A DNA stretch of 64,000 nucleotides from Sporolactobacillus terrae DSM 11697 (GCF_000648615.1 NZ_JFZC01000034.1:60191-124190), one strand, 5' to 3'. Shown: positions 32,208 through 41,221, numbered from the stretch's first letter. Numbers and translations: made by a program. Notes: generated by a model not told the origin, from the letters alone.

Positions 32208-33680
32208 TTATTTTCCACTGAACTCGTCTGAGTAGCGGTTCAATAGGTTATGTTTCTCATTCCAAACCTTCCAAGACAAGTCAACGAAGTAGTTATGCGG
32301 ATTTTCAAAGCGGAGCACTTCTGCCCACTGGCGCTGCACTTGTTCCTGAGCAAATTGGCGAATGTCCATGACGGATGGGCTCTTGTAACACAACTTGCCG
32401 TCTTTGAAAATCTGTTTTCGTAAAAGTTCCGCTTTATACCGCTTTAATTTTTTCTTTTTCCAAGTAAATACAGGATCAAATAAGGTGAGCATCTTGCTTT
32501 CATCAATCGTTTCCGATTCATCACAAATCAGATCGGCGATTGCCTTATCCGCATCCTTATCATAGATCCGGTAAATCTTTTTAAATCCTGGATTGGTGAT
32601 TTTCTCTTCATTTTCACTGATCTTGATGCGCGGAATGATTTTGCCGTCTTTCTCAACGGCTACGAGTTTGTACACGCCACCAAAAACCGGTTCGGAACGT
32701 GCGGTGATCAATCGCTCACCGACACCAAATGAATTGATTTTTGCGCCTTCAACCAAGACATCTTTAATGATATGTTCATCAAGAGAGTTGGAGATGACAA
32801 TCATTGTATCCGGGAAACCCGCCTCATCCAGCGCTTTCCTCACCTTGCGCGTCAAATAGGTTATATCCCCTGAATCAATCCGAATCCCCATCGGCTCATG
32901 ACCTTGTTCGCGAAGTTCTTTAAACACTTGAATCGCATTGGGAAGCCCTGATTTCAAGACATTATACGTATCGATCAAGACCAGACATTGATCTGGATAC
33001 GCTCTTGCCCACGCGCGAAACGCTTCGAGTTCACTGTCAAATAATTGTACCCAGCTGTGGGCCATCGTGCCTGAGACCGGGATATCGAACATCATGCCCG
33101 CTAATGTATTGGCCGTTGCAGAACATCCACCGATGACTGCGGCGCGCGCGCCATAGATGGCGCCATCATACCCTTGAGCCCGCCGAGATCCGAACTCCAT
33201 CACCGGTCGATTCCCGGCAACGCGGCAAATGCGGTTTGCTTTTGTTGCAATCAACGTCTGGTGATTAATCGTTACAAGGATCATTGTTTCAAGCAGCTGT
33301 GCCTGAATCGCGGGACCACGTACAGTGACGAGCGGTTCGTTTGGAAAAACAGGATAGCCTTCAGGAATTGCCCAAACATCACAAGAAAACCTAAATGTGG
33401 AAAGATAATCGAGAAATTTTTCTGAAAAGGACTTAGTGGAGCGGAGATAATTAATATCTTCCTCTGTAAAACGGAGATTCTCAAGGTATTCAATCAGCTG
33501 GTCCACTCCGGCCATAATGCAATAGCCGCCCCCGTCAGGCACTCTGCGGAAATACATATCAAAATAGACGATTTGATCGCCTACTCCTTCCGAAAGATAG
33601 CTGTTCCCCATGGTCAGCTCGTAAAAGTCAACCAGCATCGTGAGATCTCGATCATTTCTCACGTCAAACCTGGATTTCAT
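32208..33680 (-). CDS. pncB: Nicotinate phosphoribosyltransferase
   Basis: 490 residues from the ATG at 33680 behind GGAGGAAACTAGATC. Family features: MLVDFYELTMGNSYLSEGVG at the start, VTINHQTLIATKANRICRVA, MEFGSRRAQGYDGAIYGARA (the substrate-binding E-F-G-x-R-R-A-Q-G), GTMAHSWVQLF (the phosphorylatable His region), LIDTYNVLKSG, IRIDSGDITYLTRKVRKALD and INSFGVGERLITARSEPVFG (PRPP site). It makes nicotinate mononucleotide in NAD salvage. The C-terminal extension is typical of the longer Gram-positive type. It has its own promoter and terminator. Confidence 0.96.
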   Translation of the reverse strand: MKSRFDVRNDRDLTMLVDFYELTMGNSYLSEGVGDQIVYFDMYFRRVPDGGGYCIMAGVDQLIEYLENLRFTEEDINYLRSTKSFSEKFLDYLSTFRFSCDVWAIPEGYPVFPNEPLVTVRGPAIQAQLLETMILVTINHQTLIATKANRICRVAGNRPVMEFGSRRAQGYDGAIYGARAAVIGGCSATANTLAGMMFDIPVSGTMAHSWVQLFDSELEAFRAWARAYPDQCLVLIDTYNVLKSGLPNAIQVFKELREQGHEPMGIRIDSGDITYLTRKVRKALDEAGFPDTMIVISNSLDEHIIKDVLVEGAKINSFGVGERLITARSEPVFGGVYKLVAVEKDGKIIPRIKISENEEKITNPGFKKIYRIYDKDADKAIADLICDESETIDESKMLTLFDPVFTWKKKKLKRYKAELLRKQIFKDGKLCYKSPSVMDIRQFAQEQVQRQWAEVLRFENPHNYFVDLSWKVWNEKHNLLNRYSDEFSGK

Positions 33681-33735
33681 GATCTAGTTTCCTCCAATGT
33701 TTTCCTATATGTATTTATTAGTGACATTTGAATCG

Positions 33736-33764
33736 AGTATACTATTGACGCTCAATCTTGTAAA
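33736..33764 (-). promoter_or_regulatory. Promoter of pncB
   Basis: On the minus strand TTTACA (33759-33764) and TATACT (33736-33741) with a 17-base spacer, about 56 bases before the ATG. Confidence 0.65.
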
Positions 33765-33876
33765 CTGTGCCTCAATTCCAATGGGGTGTGTTTTTTTGTT
33801 AAAATGAAATTAATTTTATGAATGGGACATTAGATGTCAAAAAATAATAAACATACATTCACAATAAATCAATATT

Positions 33877-33906
33877 TTGCTTAACAATGATCACGTACAC
33901 TATAAT
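33877..33906 (+). promoter_or_regulatory. Promoter of the PAP2 gene
   Basis: TTGCTT (33877-33882), 18-base spacer, perfect TATAAT (33901-33906). A transcript from here excludes any start before about 33,912 and so supports TTG at 33998. Confidence 0.65.
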
Positions 33907-33997
33907 AAAAGCATCGCACAGATCAAAAAGACAGTTTCACTGCGAATCATTTATCGCCTTTCGATGCTTCGAATCTGTTTATAGGGAGGTTAGACGA

Positions 33998-34531
33998 TTG
34001 CTGTCCATTCATGCACTGTATGAAATGGAATGCCGCTTATTCCGACGAATCAATCAGCATTTTGAACGCAGAATGTTAAATGCTTATTTTCGCATGATCA
34101 CCAATATTGGCGGGGCCGTACTTGAAATTGCACTCGTTCTCTTTTTGTTGATTTTTGCACACGGTCCATTGCATTTAACCGCTATTGCTTGTGCTGTATC
34201 ACTAATAACGAGTCATATTATTGTTCAGATTTTCAAAAGATGCTTTCCGAGAAAACGTCCTTATCTCATCCTTGACGGAACAAATCATCCAGTAAATCCA
34301 ATACAAGACAACTCATTCCCGTCGGGTCATAGTACTGCTATTTTTTCTGTTATTACTCCATTAATATTATTTCACCCGTCGTTAAGCCTTATACTGCTTC
34401 CTATTGGATTGAGCGTTGCTGTATCTCGAATTTTTCTTGGCTTGCATTATCCATCTGATGTACTCTCCGGCATTTTGTTAGGCTCCGTGACTGGTTATCT
34501 TTGTTTTATAAAAATTGTTGTACCCTTTTAA
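33998..34531 (+). CDS. PAP2-family membrane phosphatase
   Basis: 177 residues from a TTG at 33998 behind GGGAGGT; the longer reading from 33887 starts before the promoter. Signature blocks: KRCFPRKRPY (K-X6-RP), NSFPSGHSTAIFSVI (PSGH) and RIFLGLHYPSDVLSG (SR-X5-H-X3-D). Four or five membrane helices surround them. The family removes phosphate from undecaprenyl-diphosphate or phosphatidic-acid type lipids; a BcrC-like undecaprenyl role is common for this size. Confidence 0.88.
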   Translation: MLSIHALYEMECRLFRRINQHFERRMLNAYFRMITNIGGAVLEIALVLFLLIFAHGPLHLTAIACAVSLITSHIIVQIFKRCFPRKRPYLILDGTNHPVNPIQDNSFPSGHSTAIFSVITPLILFHPSLSLILLPIGLSVAVSRIFLGLHYPSDVLSGILLGSVTGYLCFIKIVVPF

Positions 34532-34542
34532 AGGACATCCTA

Positions 34543-34574
34543 GGCAGTTGGTGATTGATCGACTGCCTTCATTT
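34543..34574 (+). terminator. Possible terminator after the PAP2 gene
   Basis: GGCAGT pairs with ACTGCC across a 13-base loop, followed by TTCATTT. Weak T run. Confidence 0.5.
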
Positions 34575-34660
34575 CGCACACTTTTAAAAGCGTTTTCATT
34601 CTTTATTTACAAAAATTGCTGTATACTAAAGAGCGTTAAAGGAGTTTGGAGGGAATTCAC

Positions 34661-35473
34661 GTGATTCAATTAATTGCGATCGATCTTGACGGCACTTTAC
34701 TGAATGATCGGAAACAGATCACAAAACAGACACAAGCCGTACTCAAAGCAGCACGAACAAGCGGCGTTCGAATCGTGCTCTGTTCCGGCCGCCCGCTTCG
34801 CGGAATCGACAGGTATCTGCGCATACTTGGACTTACCAATCCTGGTGATTTTGCAATCACGTACAACGGAGGGCTTGTGCAAAAAAGCGATTCCGGTGAA
34901 GTCATCTCTGAAAAGACCTTAACTCGCGACCAGCTGCTTTCCCTATACGCATTGAGCCAAGAACGTGACCTTCCAATGAATTTTATTGATCGCGAAAAAG
35001 TATACTGTCCCCCTTATCCTAAGCAAAAGCCTTCTTTATACGGAACAGTCATGAAAACAATGCCCTTTGTAAAAGCAGATATGGAGCACCTTCCTGCCGA
35101 CATCCAAGTCAATAAAGCCGTCTTCTGCATCAGCGAGAAAATTCTAACACCGGCAATTGCCGGCATTCCGCAAACGTACATGAAAAACTATACCATGGTT
35201 AAATCTCATCCTTACCTGCTTGAAATTTTAAATAAGGATGCAGATAAGGGTAAGGCACTGCAAACGCTCACTCATTTTCTTGGTTTGTCTTCAGCTGAGG
35301 TGATGGCAATCGGTGACGAAGAAAACGATTTGGCAATGATTCGGTTTGCCGGATTAGGCATTGCAATGGGCAACGCGATTGATGCATTAAAAGCTGAAGC
35401 TCAATTCGTGACCAAGACGAATGAGCAGGAAGGCGTTGCCTACGCCATTGAAAACTATGTATTGAACCAATAA
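34661..35473 (+). CDS. Cof-type HAD phosphatase
   Basis: 270 residues from a GTG at 34661 behind GGAGGG; an upstream TTG lacks a ribosome site. Motif I IAIDLDGTLLNDRKQ (residues 5-19), motif II VLCSGRP (about 42-48), motif III Lys in DADKGKALQTLTHFLGL (about 192-208), motif IV VMAIGDEENDLAMIRFAGLG (about 215-234) and GIAMGNAIDALK. The cap is of the IIb type. These enzymes dephosphorylate sugar phosphates, FMN or related metabolites; the substrate cannot be told from sequence. Confidence 0.92.
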   Translation: MIQLIAIDLDGTLLNDRKQITKQTQAVLKAARTSGVRIVLCSGRPLRGIDRYLRILGLTNPGDFAITYNGGLVQKSDSGEVISEKTLTRDQLLSLYALSQERDLPMNFIDREKVYCPPYPKQKPSLYGTVMKTMPFVKADMEHLPADIQVNKAVFCISEKILTPAIAGIPQTYMKNYTMVKSHPYLLEILNKDADKGKALQTLTHFLGLSSAEVMAIGDEENDLAMIRFAGLGIAMGNAIDALKAEAQFVTKTNEQEGVAYAIENYVLNQ

Positions 35474-35530
35474 TTGATCCTACAGTGGTCTTCCTAAGCA
35501 CCCACTGCAGAAATAGAGCACCACAAAAGA

Positions 35531-35563
35531 AGAACGGATCGCGGCATCATCGCGGTCCGTTCT
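35531..35563. terminator. Bidirectional terminator between HAD and MFS genes
   Basis: AGAACGGATCGCG and CGCGGTCCGTTCT form a 13-position stem with one mismatch. T run TTCTTTTG on the minus side. Confidence 0.8.
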
Positions 35564-35583
35564 TCAATGAATCGTCCTCTTGG

Positions 35584-36786
35584 TCACGGTCTGCGACAGG
35601 AAATCCTTCTGCTCAGTGAGTGACGTTCCAGAGCATCGCTCCAGATGCTTAAAACTGCCGCAGCGAGAACCATCAGCGCGCCGATCCAGGTTGTATCAAT
35701 TAAGTTGAGATAACGAACAACTTGACCGCCAATGAATGATCCTAAAGCGACTCCCCCGTTAAATGCTGCGATATTTACAGCAGAGGCAACAGCCACAGCT
35801 TCCGGGACAAAACGTTCCGCGAGCATCACAGCGTAAAGCTGCAAACCAGGAACATTCATAAACGCAAATAAACCCATGAAAACAACAGTGGTCACACCAA
35901 GTAATTTGTTCGATGCGGTGAAGGACAAGAGAAAGAGTGCAGCAGCCTGGAAAATAAACATATAGATCAATGCGTGCATCGGATTATTATTCGCAACCTT
36001 CCCGCCGAATGCATTTCCGACAGCAATAGCAACGCCATACACAAACAAGATCAGAGCAACAGCATTTGGCGAGAATCCAGTGATTTTTTCCAATAATGGA
36101 GACAGATAGGTGAAGACAACAAACGTCCCACCATAGCCAAGTGCAGTGATTACGAAAACAAGAAGCAGCGGTCCAGTCTTGATGAGTTTAAACTGATCAG
36201 CAAATCTCATTTTTGGTGCTTTTTTCAACTGAGAAGGAATTAAAAAACCGTTGGCAACTAATGCAATGAATCCAATGATTACAATAACGACAAAGGCGGC
36301 TCTCCATCCCATTATTTGACCAATGAACGTACCGATTGGCACACCAGTCACTGTTGCGAGCGTAACTCCGGTAAACATAATCGCTATCGCACTCGCACGT
36401 TTATTCGGTGCTACAAGATCAGCGGCAATTGTCGCGCCGATCGACATAAACACACCGTGAGAAAAAGAAGACAGTATTCGTGCTGCCAGCAACAGATCGA
36501 TCGTTGGCGCAACAGCAGCCAGTGTATTGGCGACGAGAAAAACAATCATGATTAAGATCAGCAGCCGTTTCTTTGGTATTTTTACCGTCAACGAGGTTAG
36601 TACTGGAGCGCCGATGGTTACACCCAATGCATAGAGCGTGACGGTTAGTCCCGCCATTGAATAAGAAACATGAAATTCCTGCATCATTAACGGGAGCAAA
36701 CCAACACTGATGAATTCTGTTGTACCAATAGCGAATGCACTTGTTGCTAGAGCGATTAAGGAAAAAACACTACGTTTAGACGACAT
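35584..36786 (-). CDS. MFS efflux transporter (DHA1/AraJ-like)
   Basis: 400 residues from the ATG at 36786 behind GAAGGGG. Twelve hydrophobic segments; motif of the sugar-efflux and drug-efflux branch: SAFAIGTTEFISVGLLPLMM at the N-terminus, YALGVTIGAPVLTSLTVKIP, RILSSFSHGVFMSIGATIAA and MFTGVTLATVTGVPIGTFIG. It is divergent from an HxlR-type regulator, which probably controls it through the repeats between them. The export substrate is unknown; quinones, aldehydes or drugs are typical for HxlR-linked pumps. Confidence 0.88.
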   Translation of the reverse strand: MSSKRSVFSLIALATSAFAIGTTEFISVGLLPLMMQEFHVSYSMAGLTVTLYALGVTIGAPVLTSLTVKIPKKRLLILIMIVFLVANTLAAVAPTIDLLLAARILSSFSHGVFMSIGATIAADLVAPNKRASAIAIMFTGVTLATVTGVPIGTFIGQIMGWRAAFVVIVIIGFIALVANGFLIPSQLKKAPKMRFADQFKLIKTGPLLLVFVITALGYGGTFVVFTYLSPLLEKITGFSPNAVALILFVYGVAIAVGNAFGGKVANNNPMHALIYMFIFQAAALFLLSFTASNKLLGVTTVVFMGLFAFMNVPGLQLYAVMLAERFVPEAVAVASAVNIAAFNGGVALGSFIGGQVVRYLNLIDTTWIGALMVLAAAVLSIWSDALERHSLSRRISCRRP

Positions 36787-36861
36787 GAAGCGACCCCTTC
36801 CAGAATGGTGTTCAAAACAATTTGCACATGCTATTATGGTAGGTGCATAATCTTTAGCCAA

Positions 36862-36899
36862 GTACGCACTTTTTTGTAGGGTAAGCACTTTTTTGTAAC
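36862..36899. promoter_or_regulatory. HxlR operator: tandem 19-base direct repeat
   Basis: GTACGCACTTTTTTGTAGG (36862-36880) is followed directly by GTAAGCACTTTTTTGTAAC (36881-36899): 16 of 19 bases identical. On the minus strand a TTGGCT/CATAAT pair (17-base spacer) for the MFS gene starts next to the repeat. Confidence 0.75.
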
Positions 36900-36918
36900 A
36901 ATTGTGGAGGTTACAACG

Positions 36919-37278
36919 TTGACTAAGAAATATAATATTTCAGTTGAAGCGACACTCGAGGTCATTGGTGGGAAATGGAAACCCGTCATTCTCTGCCATT
37001 TAATGAACGGTAAGAAAAGAACCGGAGAGCTCAAACGATTGATCCCGAAAATCACGCAAAAAATGCTGACCCAGCAGCTGCGTGAGCTTGAACACGACGG
37101 TATTATCAATCGTATTGTATACAACCAGGTACCGCCAAAAGTCGAATATGAATTGAGTACGTACGGAAATTCTTTACGAGAAATTCTCCATTCGCTCTGC
37201 ATTTGGGGTGAGCATCATATCGAACGTACTTACGGTGATGCTAAGAATTATCTTGAGGACAGCATTCTTAATCAATAG
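36919..37278 (+). CDS. HxlR-family transcriptional regulator
   Basis: 119 residues from a TTG at 36919, 8 bases after GGAGG; an upstream GTG overlaps the ribosome site. Winged helix: SVEATLEVIGGKWKPVILCH, KRTGELKRLIPKITQKMLTQ and QLRELEHDGIINRIVYNQVP, then KVEYELSTYGNSLREIL. Cys24 in ILCHL and Cys93 in LHSLCIWG could be redox or electrophile sensors as in YodB/HypR, but this is only a suggestion. It is divergent from the MFS gene. Confidence 0.9.
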   Translation: MTKKYNISVEATLEVIGGKWKPVILCHLMNGKKRTGELKRLIPKITQKMLTQQLRELEHDGIINRIVYNQVPPKVEYELSTYGNSLREILHSLCIWGEHHIERTYGDAKNYLEDSILNQ

Positions 37279-37279
37279 C

Positions 37280-37320
37280 GCAAAACGACCGTTGGCCAAT
37301 GTGGTCAACGGTCGTTTTGC
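37280..37320. terminator. Bidirectional terminator
   Basis: GCAAAACGACCGTTG (37280-37294) and CAACGGTCGTTTTGC (37306-37320) are perfect 15-base inverted repeats between convergent genes. Confidence 0.88.
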
Positions 37321-37334
37321 TTTCGACGATTCGA

Positions 37335-37742
37335 TTAATAAGCATCTCGCGGCTGCTGTGGTTTTCTTACCAAAGCCATAATTCCAGCGATCAGCAACAG
37401 AATGCCGGGAACAAACAGTTCCGGTAGACTCAAGATTCCTGCAATCAGCAATACTATTCCAGACGTTTTCGTCATCTTTAATTTCAAAAGAAGGAACAGG
37501 CCAATTGCTGTAAGCAAAAAGATAATTATGCTGTACACTAAAATAAAATTGCCTGCCGCCTGTGCAATATGAATATAATCATTAATTTGCTGCGGGGTTA
37601 AGTTCTGCTGCTCGCCTGCAGCTTGCAGCTGGCTGCGTATCACAGAGTAATCCGCAGTGACCAATCGAATACCGATGAGCAATACGAGCAGATTAATGCA
37701 ACCACCAATAACCGTCAATGCAATTTCTCCAGTTCTTTTCAA
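37335..37742 (-). CDS. DUF4064-like small membrane protein
   Basis: 135 residues from a TTG at 37742 behind AAGGAGG. Four hydrophobic segments: IALTVIGGCINLLVLLIGIR, NFILVYSIIIFLLTAIGLFL, KTSGIVLLIAGILSLPELFV and PGILLLIAGIMALVRKP. An extracytoplasmic loop between helices 1 and 2 is Gln-rich (SQLQAAGEQQNLTPQQINDY). This matches the DUF4064 pattern of Gram-positive bacteria. The role is unknown. Confidence 0.75.
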   Translation of the reverse strand: MKRTGEIALTVIGGCINLLVLLIGIRLVTADYSVIRSQLQAAGEQQNLTPQQINDYIHIAQAAGNFILVYSIIIFLLTAIGLFLLLKLKMTKTSGIVLLIAGILSLPELFVPGILLLIAGIMALVRKPQQPRDAY

Positions 37743-38325
37743 CTAAATTCCTCCTTCAATCTGTTGATTTCCTCAACACGTTGTACAGATCCAGGAATTA
37801 TTTTATCATCTGCTGACCCTTGTTCCGTTCTTCAACGCTCTTCATTAGCCAATGATTGCCACCATCAAGTTAATAGAAGGTAATAATAGGCAATCGGCCG
37901 TAACTGCACTCACTGTAAACCCCTGCCTCGATCAATCAATCCGTATTCGTAAATCTCAACTGTTGATTCAAGGGAAGTTGCGTTCCATTTTCATCAATCA
38001 TCGTTGAATGATTACGCTGCACGCTTCGTGAAAAGAACCATGACGCAACGAAATACGGTATGTAACCGGATGAAAAAACAACTTCTTGATAAATGGAAAA
38101 CAATGTGAGAAAGCAGTGGAAAAAACGATGAGAAAGAACGCATGCAAGAGTGAATAAGTGGTTTAATGTTCAAAGGCATTCAGATTAAACGCCTACACTC
38201 TACTTTAGTCAGCTGATTGTGAAACTCCATGGAAAATGTATCTTATAAAAACTATACACTATTTTTCATCATTGATCATGGGAAAAATTGTCAATAAAAA
38301 AACGGTATAAGACTCATCTATCCTA
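37743..38325. other. Intergenic region, no gene seen
   Basis: About 580 bases with stop codons in all frames and no ORF with a ribosome site. It becomes AT-rich from about 38,170 and leads into the AT-rich Rgg locus. Confidence 0.6.
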
Positions 38326-38559
38326 AAAATTACATATAATTATATATTTTCCATTTTATGGATTTGCATTGCAAAAAAATAAGCTGAGAATCGAAACGGC
38401 GCATGTCGCCTGACTTCTGATTCTCAACTGAAACCACCACATTTACCCTGAAGTTAGAATTCCACTCTCTTATAGGATATAAGTATGGCTGACTGAAACC
38501 AGTCAAAATTGAAAAGCTATCATTATGGGGAGCCTCAACAATAGCTAAAACGCCTTCAC

Positions 38560-38604
38560 TCACCGACTTGGCCGAATCGCCCAAATAATATCAGGACTGA
38601 ACAT
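38560..38604 (-). CDS. 14-codon ORF divergent from the Rgg gene, candidate signal peptide
   Basis: ATG at 38604 with a near-perfect ribosome site (AAAGGAGGTGACGGCC) and a TATAAT about 20 bases further up; product MFSPDIIWAIRPSR. Downstream, in another frame, an 84-codon ORF without a ribosome site (TTG at 38584 to 38330) continues; one extra T in ATTATTTGGG would join them into a 91-residue protein. Which reading is real cannot be decided here. Rgg regulators in streptococci are often paired with a short peptide gene next door. Confidence 0.5.
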   Translation of the reverse strand: MFSPDIIWAIRPSR

Positions 38605-38642
38605 GGCCGTCACCTCCTTTTGATGTAATTATAGTAGCATGA

Positions 38643-38671
38643 TTCGACAATTTTATTTTAAAATGTATAAT
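38643..38671 (+). promoter_or_regulatory. Promoter of the Rgg gene
   Basis: TATAAT at 38666-38671; a weak -35 (TTCGAC, 38643-38648) lies 17 bases before it. GGGAGG at 38688-38693 precedes the ATG at 38703. Confidence 0.55.
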
Positions 38672-38702
38672 ATACTCACACATTACAGGGAGGAACGATG
38701 TC

Positions 38703-39602
38703 ATGGGCTATCAATTAGGGGAAGTTCTGAAGAAAGTACGCCAGTCGAAAAGATACACACAAAAATATGTTGCAGATGAAGAAATGTCACGCGCAACTTA
38801 TGCAAAAATAGAAGCGTGTAGCATGCAGCCTACAGTTGGAAAATTCATGCATATATTAAAAAAACTTGATATAACGTATGATGAATTGACCTATATTCAA
38901 CATTCTTACCGATTAAGCGGAAAAGAAGAAATAATACATGATTTATTTCAATTATCTTTTAGTACTGAGATTAATAAACTCCACTCACTTAATTTTAAGT
39001 GTGAGTCCTATTTGAAAGATAATTACGATAATGTTGTGCAAGACATCAGCTATGTTTGTAAAGCTAATATCTCTATTCACAACAGCAAGAACTTTGAATC
39101 CGCTTTACCTTATGCAAAGAAAGTATGGGAACGTCTATCAAAACTTGATAATTGGTACTCAATAGAATTGAAGTTAATTAATAATATATTTTACTTTTTC
39201 CCACTTGATACAGCCATATTTATTGCAAAAAAAGCATTAGAGAATATTAATCGTTTTTCTTACATTATTCGAAATATAGAACTAAAATCTTCTTATCTGT
39301 TAAATATATCGATTCTTTTAATTAAAGATCATAAATACCAAGAAGCACTTGACTATGCTGAAAAAACAATTGACGAGTGTATTCGTATCAAAAGATATGA
39401 AGGTTTAGCAGTTGCATATAGTCGAAAAGGTATGTCCTTGATAAACCTTGAAAATAAAGACAAAGGATTCAGTTTCATACGGAAAGCTCTTTCAATATGT
39501 GATGTTTTAAACTTAGATGTAATGAGAAAAGCTATCATTCAAGAAATCGCTGAACTTACATCATTGGATATCGATCATTTTATAGCTGGCGACACCGATT
39601 AA
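38703..39602 (+). CDS. Rgg/GadR/MutR-type transcriptional regulator
   Basis: 299 residues. An HTH_XRE domain covers residues 1-60 (LGEVLKKVRQSKRYTQKYVA, DEEMSRATYAKIEACSMQPT, VGKFMHILKKLDITYDELTY). The long all-helical C-terminus has TPR-like repeats, including YALPYAKKVWERLSK-type helices and the late AVAYSRKGMSLINLENKDKG. This architecture binds short peptides in Rgg, PlcR and PrgX. The gene is far more AT-rich than its neighbours and next to an AT-rich non-coding stretch, a sign of acquisition. Its stop overlaps the stop of the convergent rocB-like gene. Confidence 0.85.
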   Translation: MGYQLGEVLKKVRQSKRYTQKYVADEEMSRATYAKIEACSMQPTVGKFMHILKKLDITYDELTYIQHSYRLSGKEEIIHDLFQLSFSTEINKLHSLNFKCESYLKDNYDNVVQDISYVCKANISIHNSKNFESALPYAKKVWERLSKLDNWYSIELKLINNIFYFFPLDTAIFIAKKALENINRFSYIIRNIELKSSYLLNISILLIKDHKYQEALDYAEKTIDECIRIKRYEGLAVAYSRKGMSLINLENKDKGFSFIRKALSICDVLNLDVMRKAIIQEIAELTSLDIDHFIAGDTD

Positions 39603-41221
39603 TCCTTAAAAAGTTCATGGATGCCGTCGATTAATAGTTCTTTAAGTGGGCCGAACGCAAAATCGACATCCAGTCGTTCCGTCCATTGATGTGGGTCGCG
39701 GCCTACCGGACCAAGATTCAGTACAGGTACCGATAACGCTTCGATTTCCGTGAACGGAATTGAGTAGCCATGATTCCAAAGTGGCATGTTGCCGCGAAGC
39801 TGATCCATTGACGACCGATTTGCCGGGACCCCGATATAGCTCAAATCGGATATCCCGCTGAAATAGTGCTGTTCAATCAGTTTCGTACGATAAACGTTCT
39901 GTGCGTGATCTTGAATTTTTTTAACCGTTGCTTGGATCCGTTGATGATGATGGGATTGAACCGCCGGATAAAAAGGTGGTGCATAAAAGAGAATGATCAT
40001 GGGTGCTAACGTATTGCAATAAGCAGCAAGCTGGTCAACAATCAAAATCGACAGACCTCGGTCATCCATTGATCGGTACTGATTTATCCAGGCAGCGATC
40101 ATTTGCGCCACTTTCTCTTTACCTAGCGATCGCTCTGCTTCATGGATTAGCTGATCAAACGTTTGTACACGCACAGTCTGATGTGAAGCCGATGAACCGG
40201 TTCGTTTTGCATATTTTTCTGCTTCGTCATGATAGCGCGCCTCAATTTTGCGAGCAGCAGAAGTCGCTTTTCGAAGCAGTAATTCGCTCAGCTCTGCAAT
40301 GGACCTCTCCAGCAGAAACAGGTTGAACAGCGTTACGGAATGATGGGGCGTTTGTACCGAATAGCCGCTCTTCAATCCCTTTTGAATTAAGTTTGTCGGC
40401 GGTGGGGCCGGCTTCCCTTCATCTTGATCACACAAATCCGTATTCAATTCAATCTCAGCCGTCACCAGAGACGCCATAAGATTGCTGTTTAATCCTGAAA
40501 ACGGCTCACCAACATGCGTTTCTTTTCCACAGCAGAGAAAGCCAGGCATTATTTTTCCGATTGAGCCGGTATAGATGTAATGATGGTCGTCGCCCGGGTA
40601 TAGTGAGAACATCGGTTCAGAATTCAGAGCAACCCGGTAGTCTAAGTTATATTTATTCTTTAGCTGTAGTAAATGAGGAACAGCCGCACGCATGCCCACG
40701 GAATTCGCTTCTTCATCGGGAACAGAAATAAACAGCAGATTGCCAGAAAACGCACCCTGACTTGCCATCTCCAGCAGAGATAAGTGAACGGCAAGACCAC
40801 TTTTCATATCCATCGATCCTCTTCCGAACAGCCAGTGACCTGATGCGAGATCCTCGCGCACGCTTTGCGGCAGGCGATCCATTTCGCGATAGAATTGTTG
40901 GGTTAATGCTTTCACTTCAAATGCGGAGTCCTGCCACTTCCCGAAATCTTTAATATCAACGACATCAAAATGGCTGAACAAAATAACGGTTTTCGCAGTC
41001 GGTTCCGGTGCCCGAACAAAAGCTGAAACAAGAGAACGTCCATCTTCTGCAAATAGTTGCTGCAAATCATCCGGGTGTTGCAAAAAATAATCCATCTCAG
41101 ATAGTTTTTTGATTATTAATTCAGGAAAATCTTTCTCTGCTTGTGATCCGGAGATGCTAGGAATACGCACCATCTCACAAAGAAGATCAGTCATTGCCTC
41201 TTTCGTTTGCCACATAGCCAC
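39599..41221 (-). CDS. rocB: M20-family peptidase, RocB-like
   Basis: 540 residues from a GTG at 41221 (an ATG at 41215 is an alternative). Family M20 features: PSISGSQAEKDFPELIIKKL, TVILFSHFDVVDIKDFGKWQ (His and Asp), WLFGRGSMDMKSGLAVHLSL (bridging Asp), LLFISVPDEEANSVGMRAAV (catalytic Glu-Glu) and VALNSEPMFSLYPGDDHH. The length and the C-terminal part match RocB of Bacillus, linked there to arginine use. The exact reaction is not known. No other roc genes are near. Stop codon overlaps that of the Rgg gene. Confidence 0.85.
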   Translation of the reverse strand: MAMWQTKEAMTDLLCEMVRIPSISGSQAEKDFPELIIKKLSEMDYFLQHPDDLQQLFAEDGRSLVSAFVRAPEPTAKTVILFSHFDVVDIKDFGKWQDSAFEVKALTQQFYREMDRLPQSVREDLASGHWLFGRGSMDMKSGLAVHLSLLEMASQGAFSGNLLFISVPDEEANSVGMRAAVPHLLQLKNKYNLDYRVALNSEPMFSLYPGDDHHYIYTGSIGKIMPGFLCCGKETHVGEPFSGLNSNLMASLVTAEIELNTDLCDQDEGKPAPPPTNLIQKGLKSGYSVQTPHHSVTLFNLFLLERSIAELSELLLRKATSAARKIEARYHDEAEKYAKRTGSSASHQTVRVQTFDQLIHEAERSLGKEKVAQMIAAWINQYRSMDDRGLSILIVDQLAAYCNTLAPMIILFYAPPFYPAVQSHHHQRIQATVKKIQDHAQNVYRTKLIEQHYFSGISDLSYIGVPANRSSMDQLRGNMPLWNHGYSIPFTEIEALSVPVLNLGPVGRDPHQWTERLDVDFAFGPLKELLIDGIHELFKD

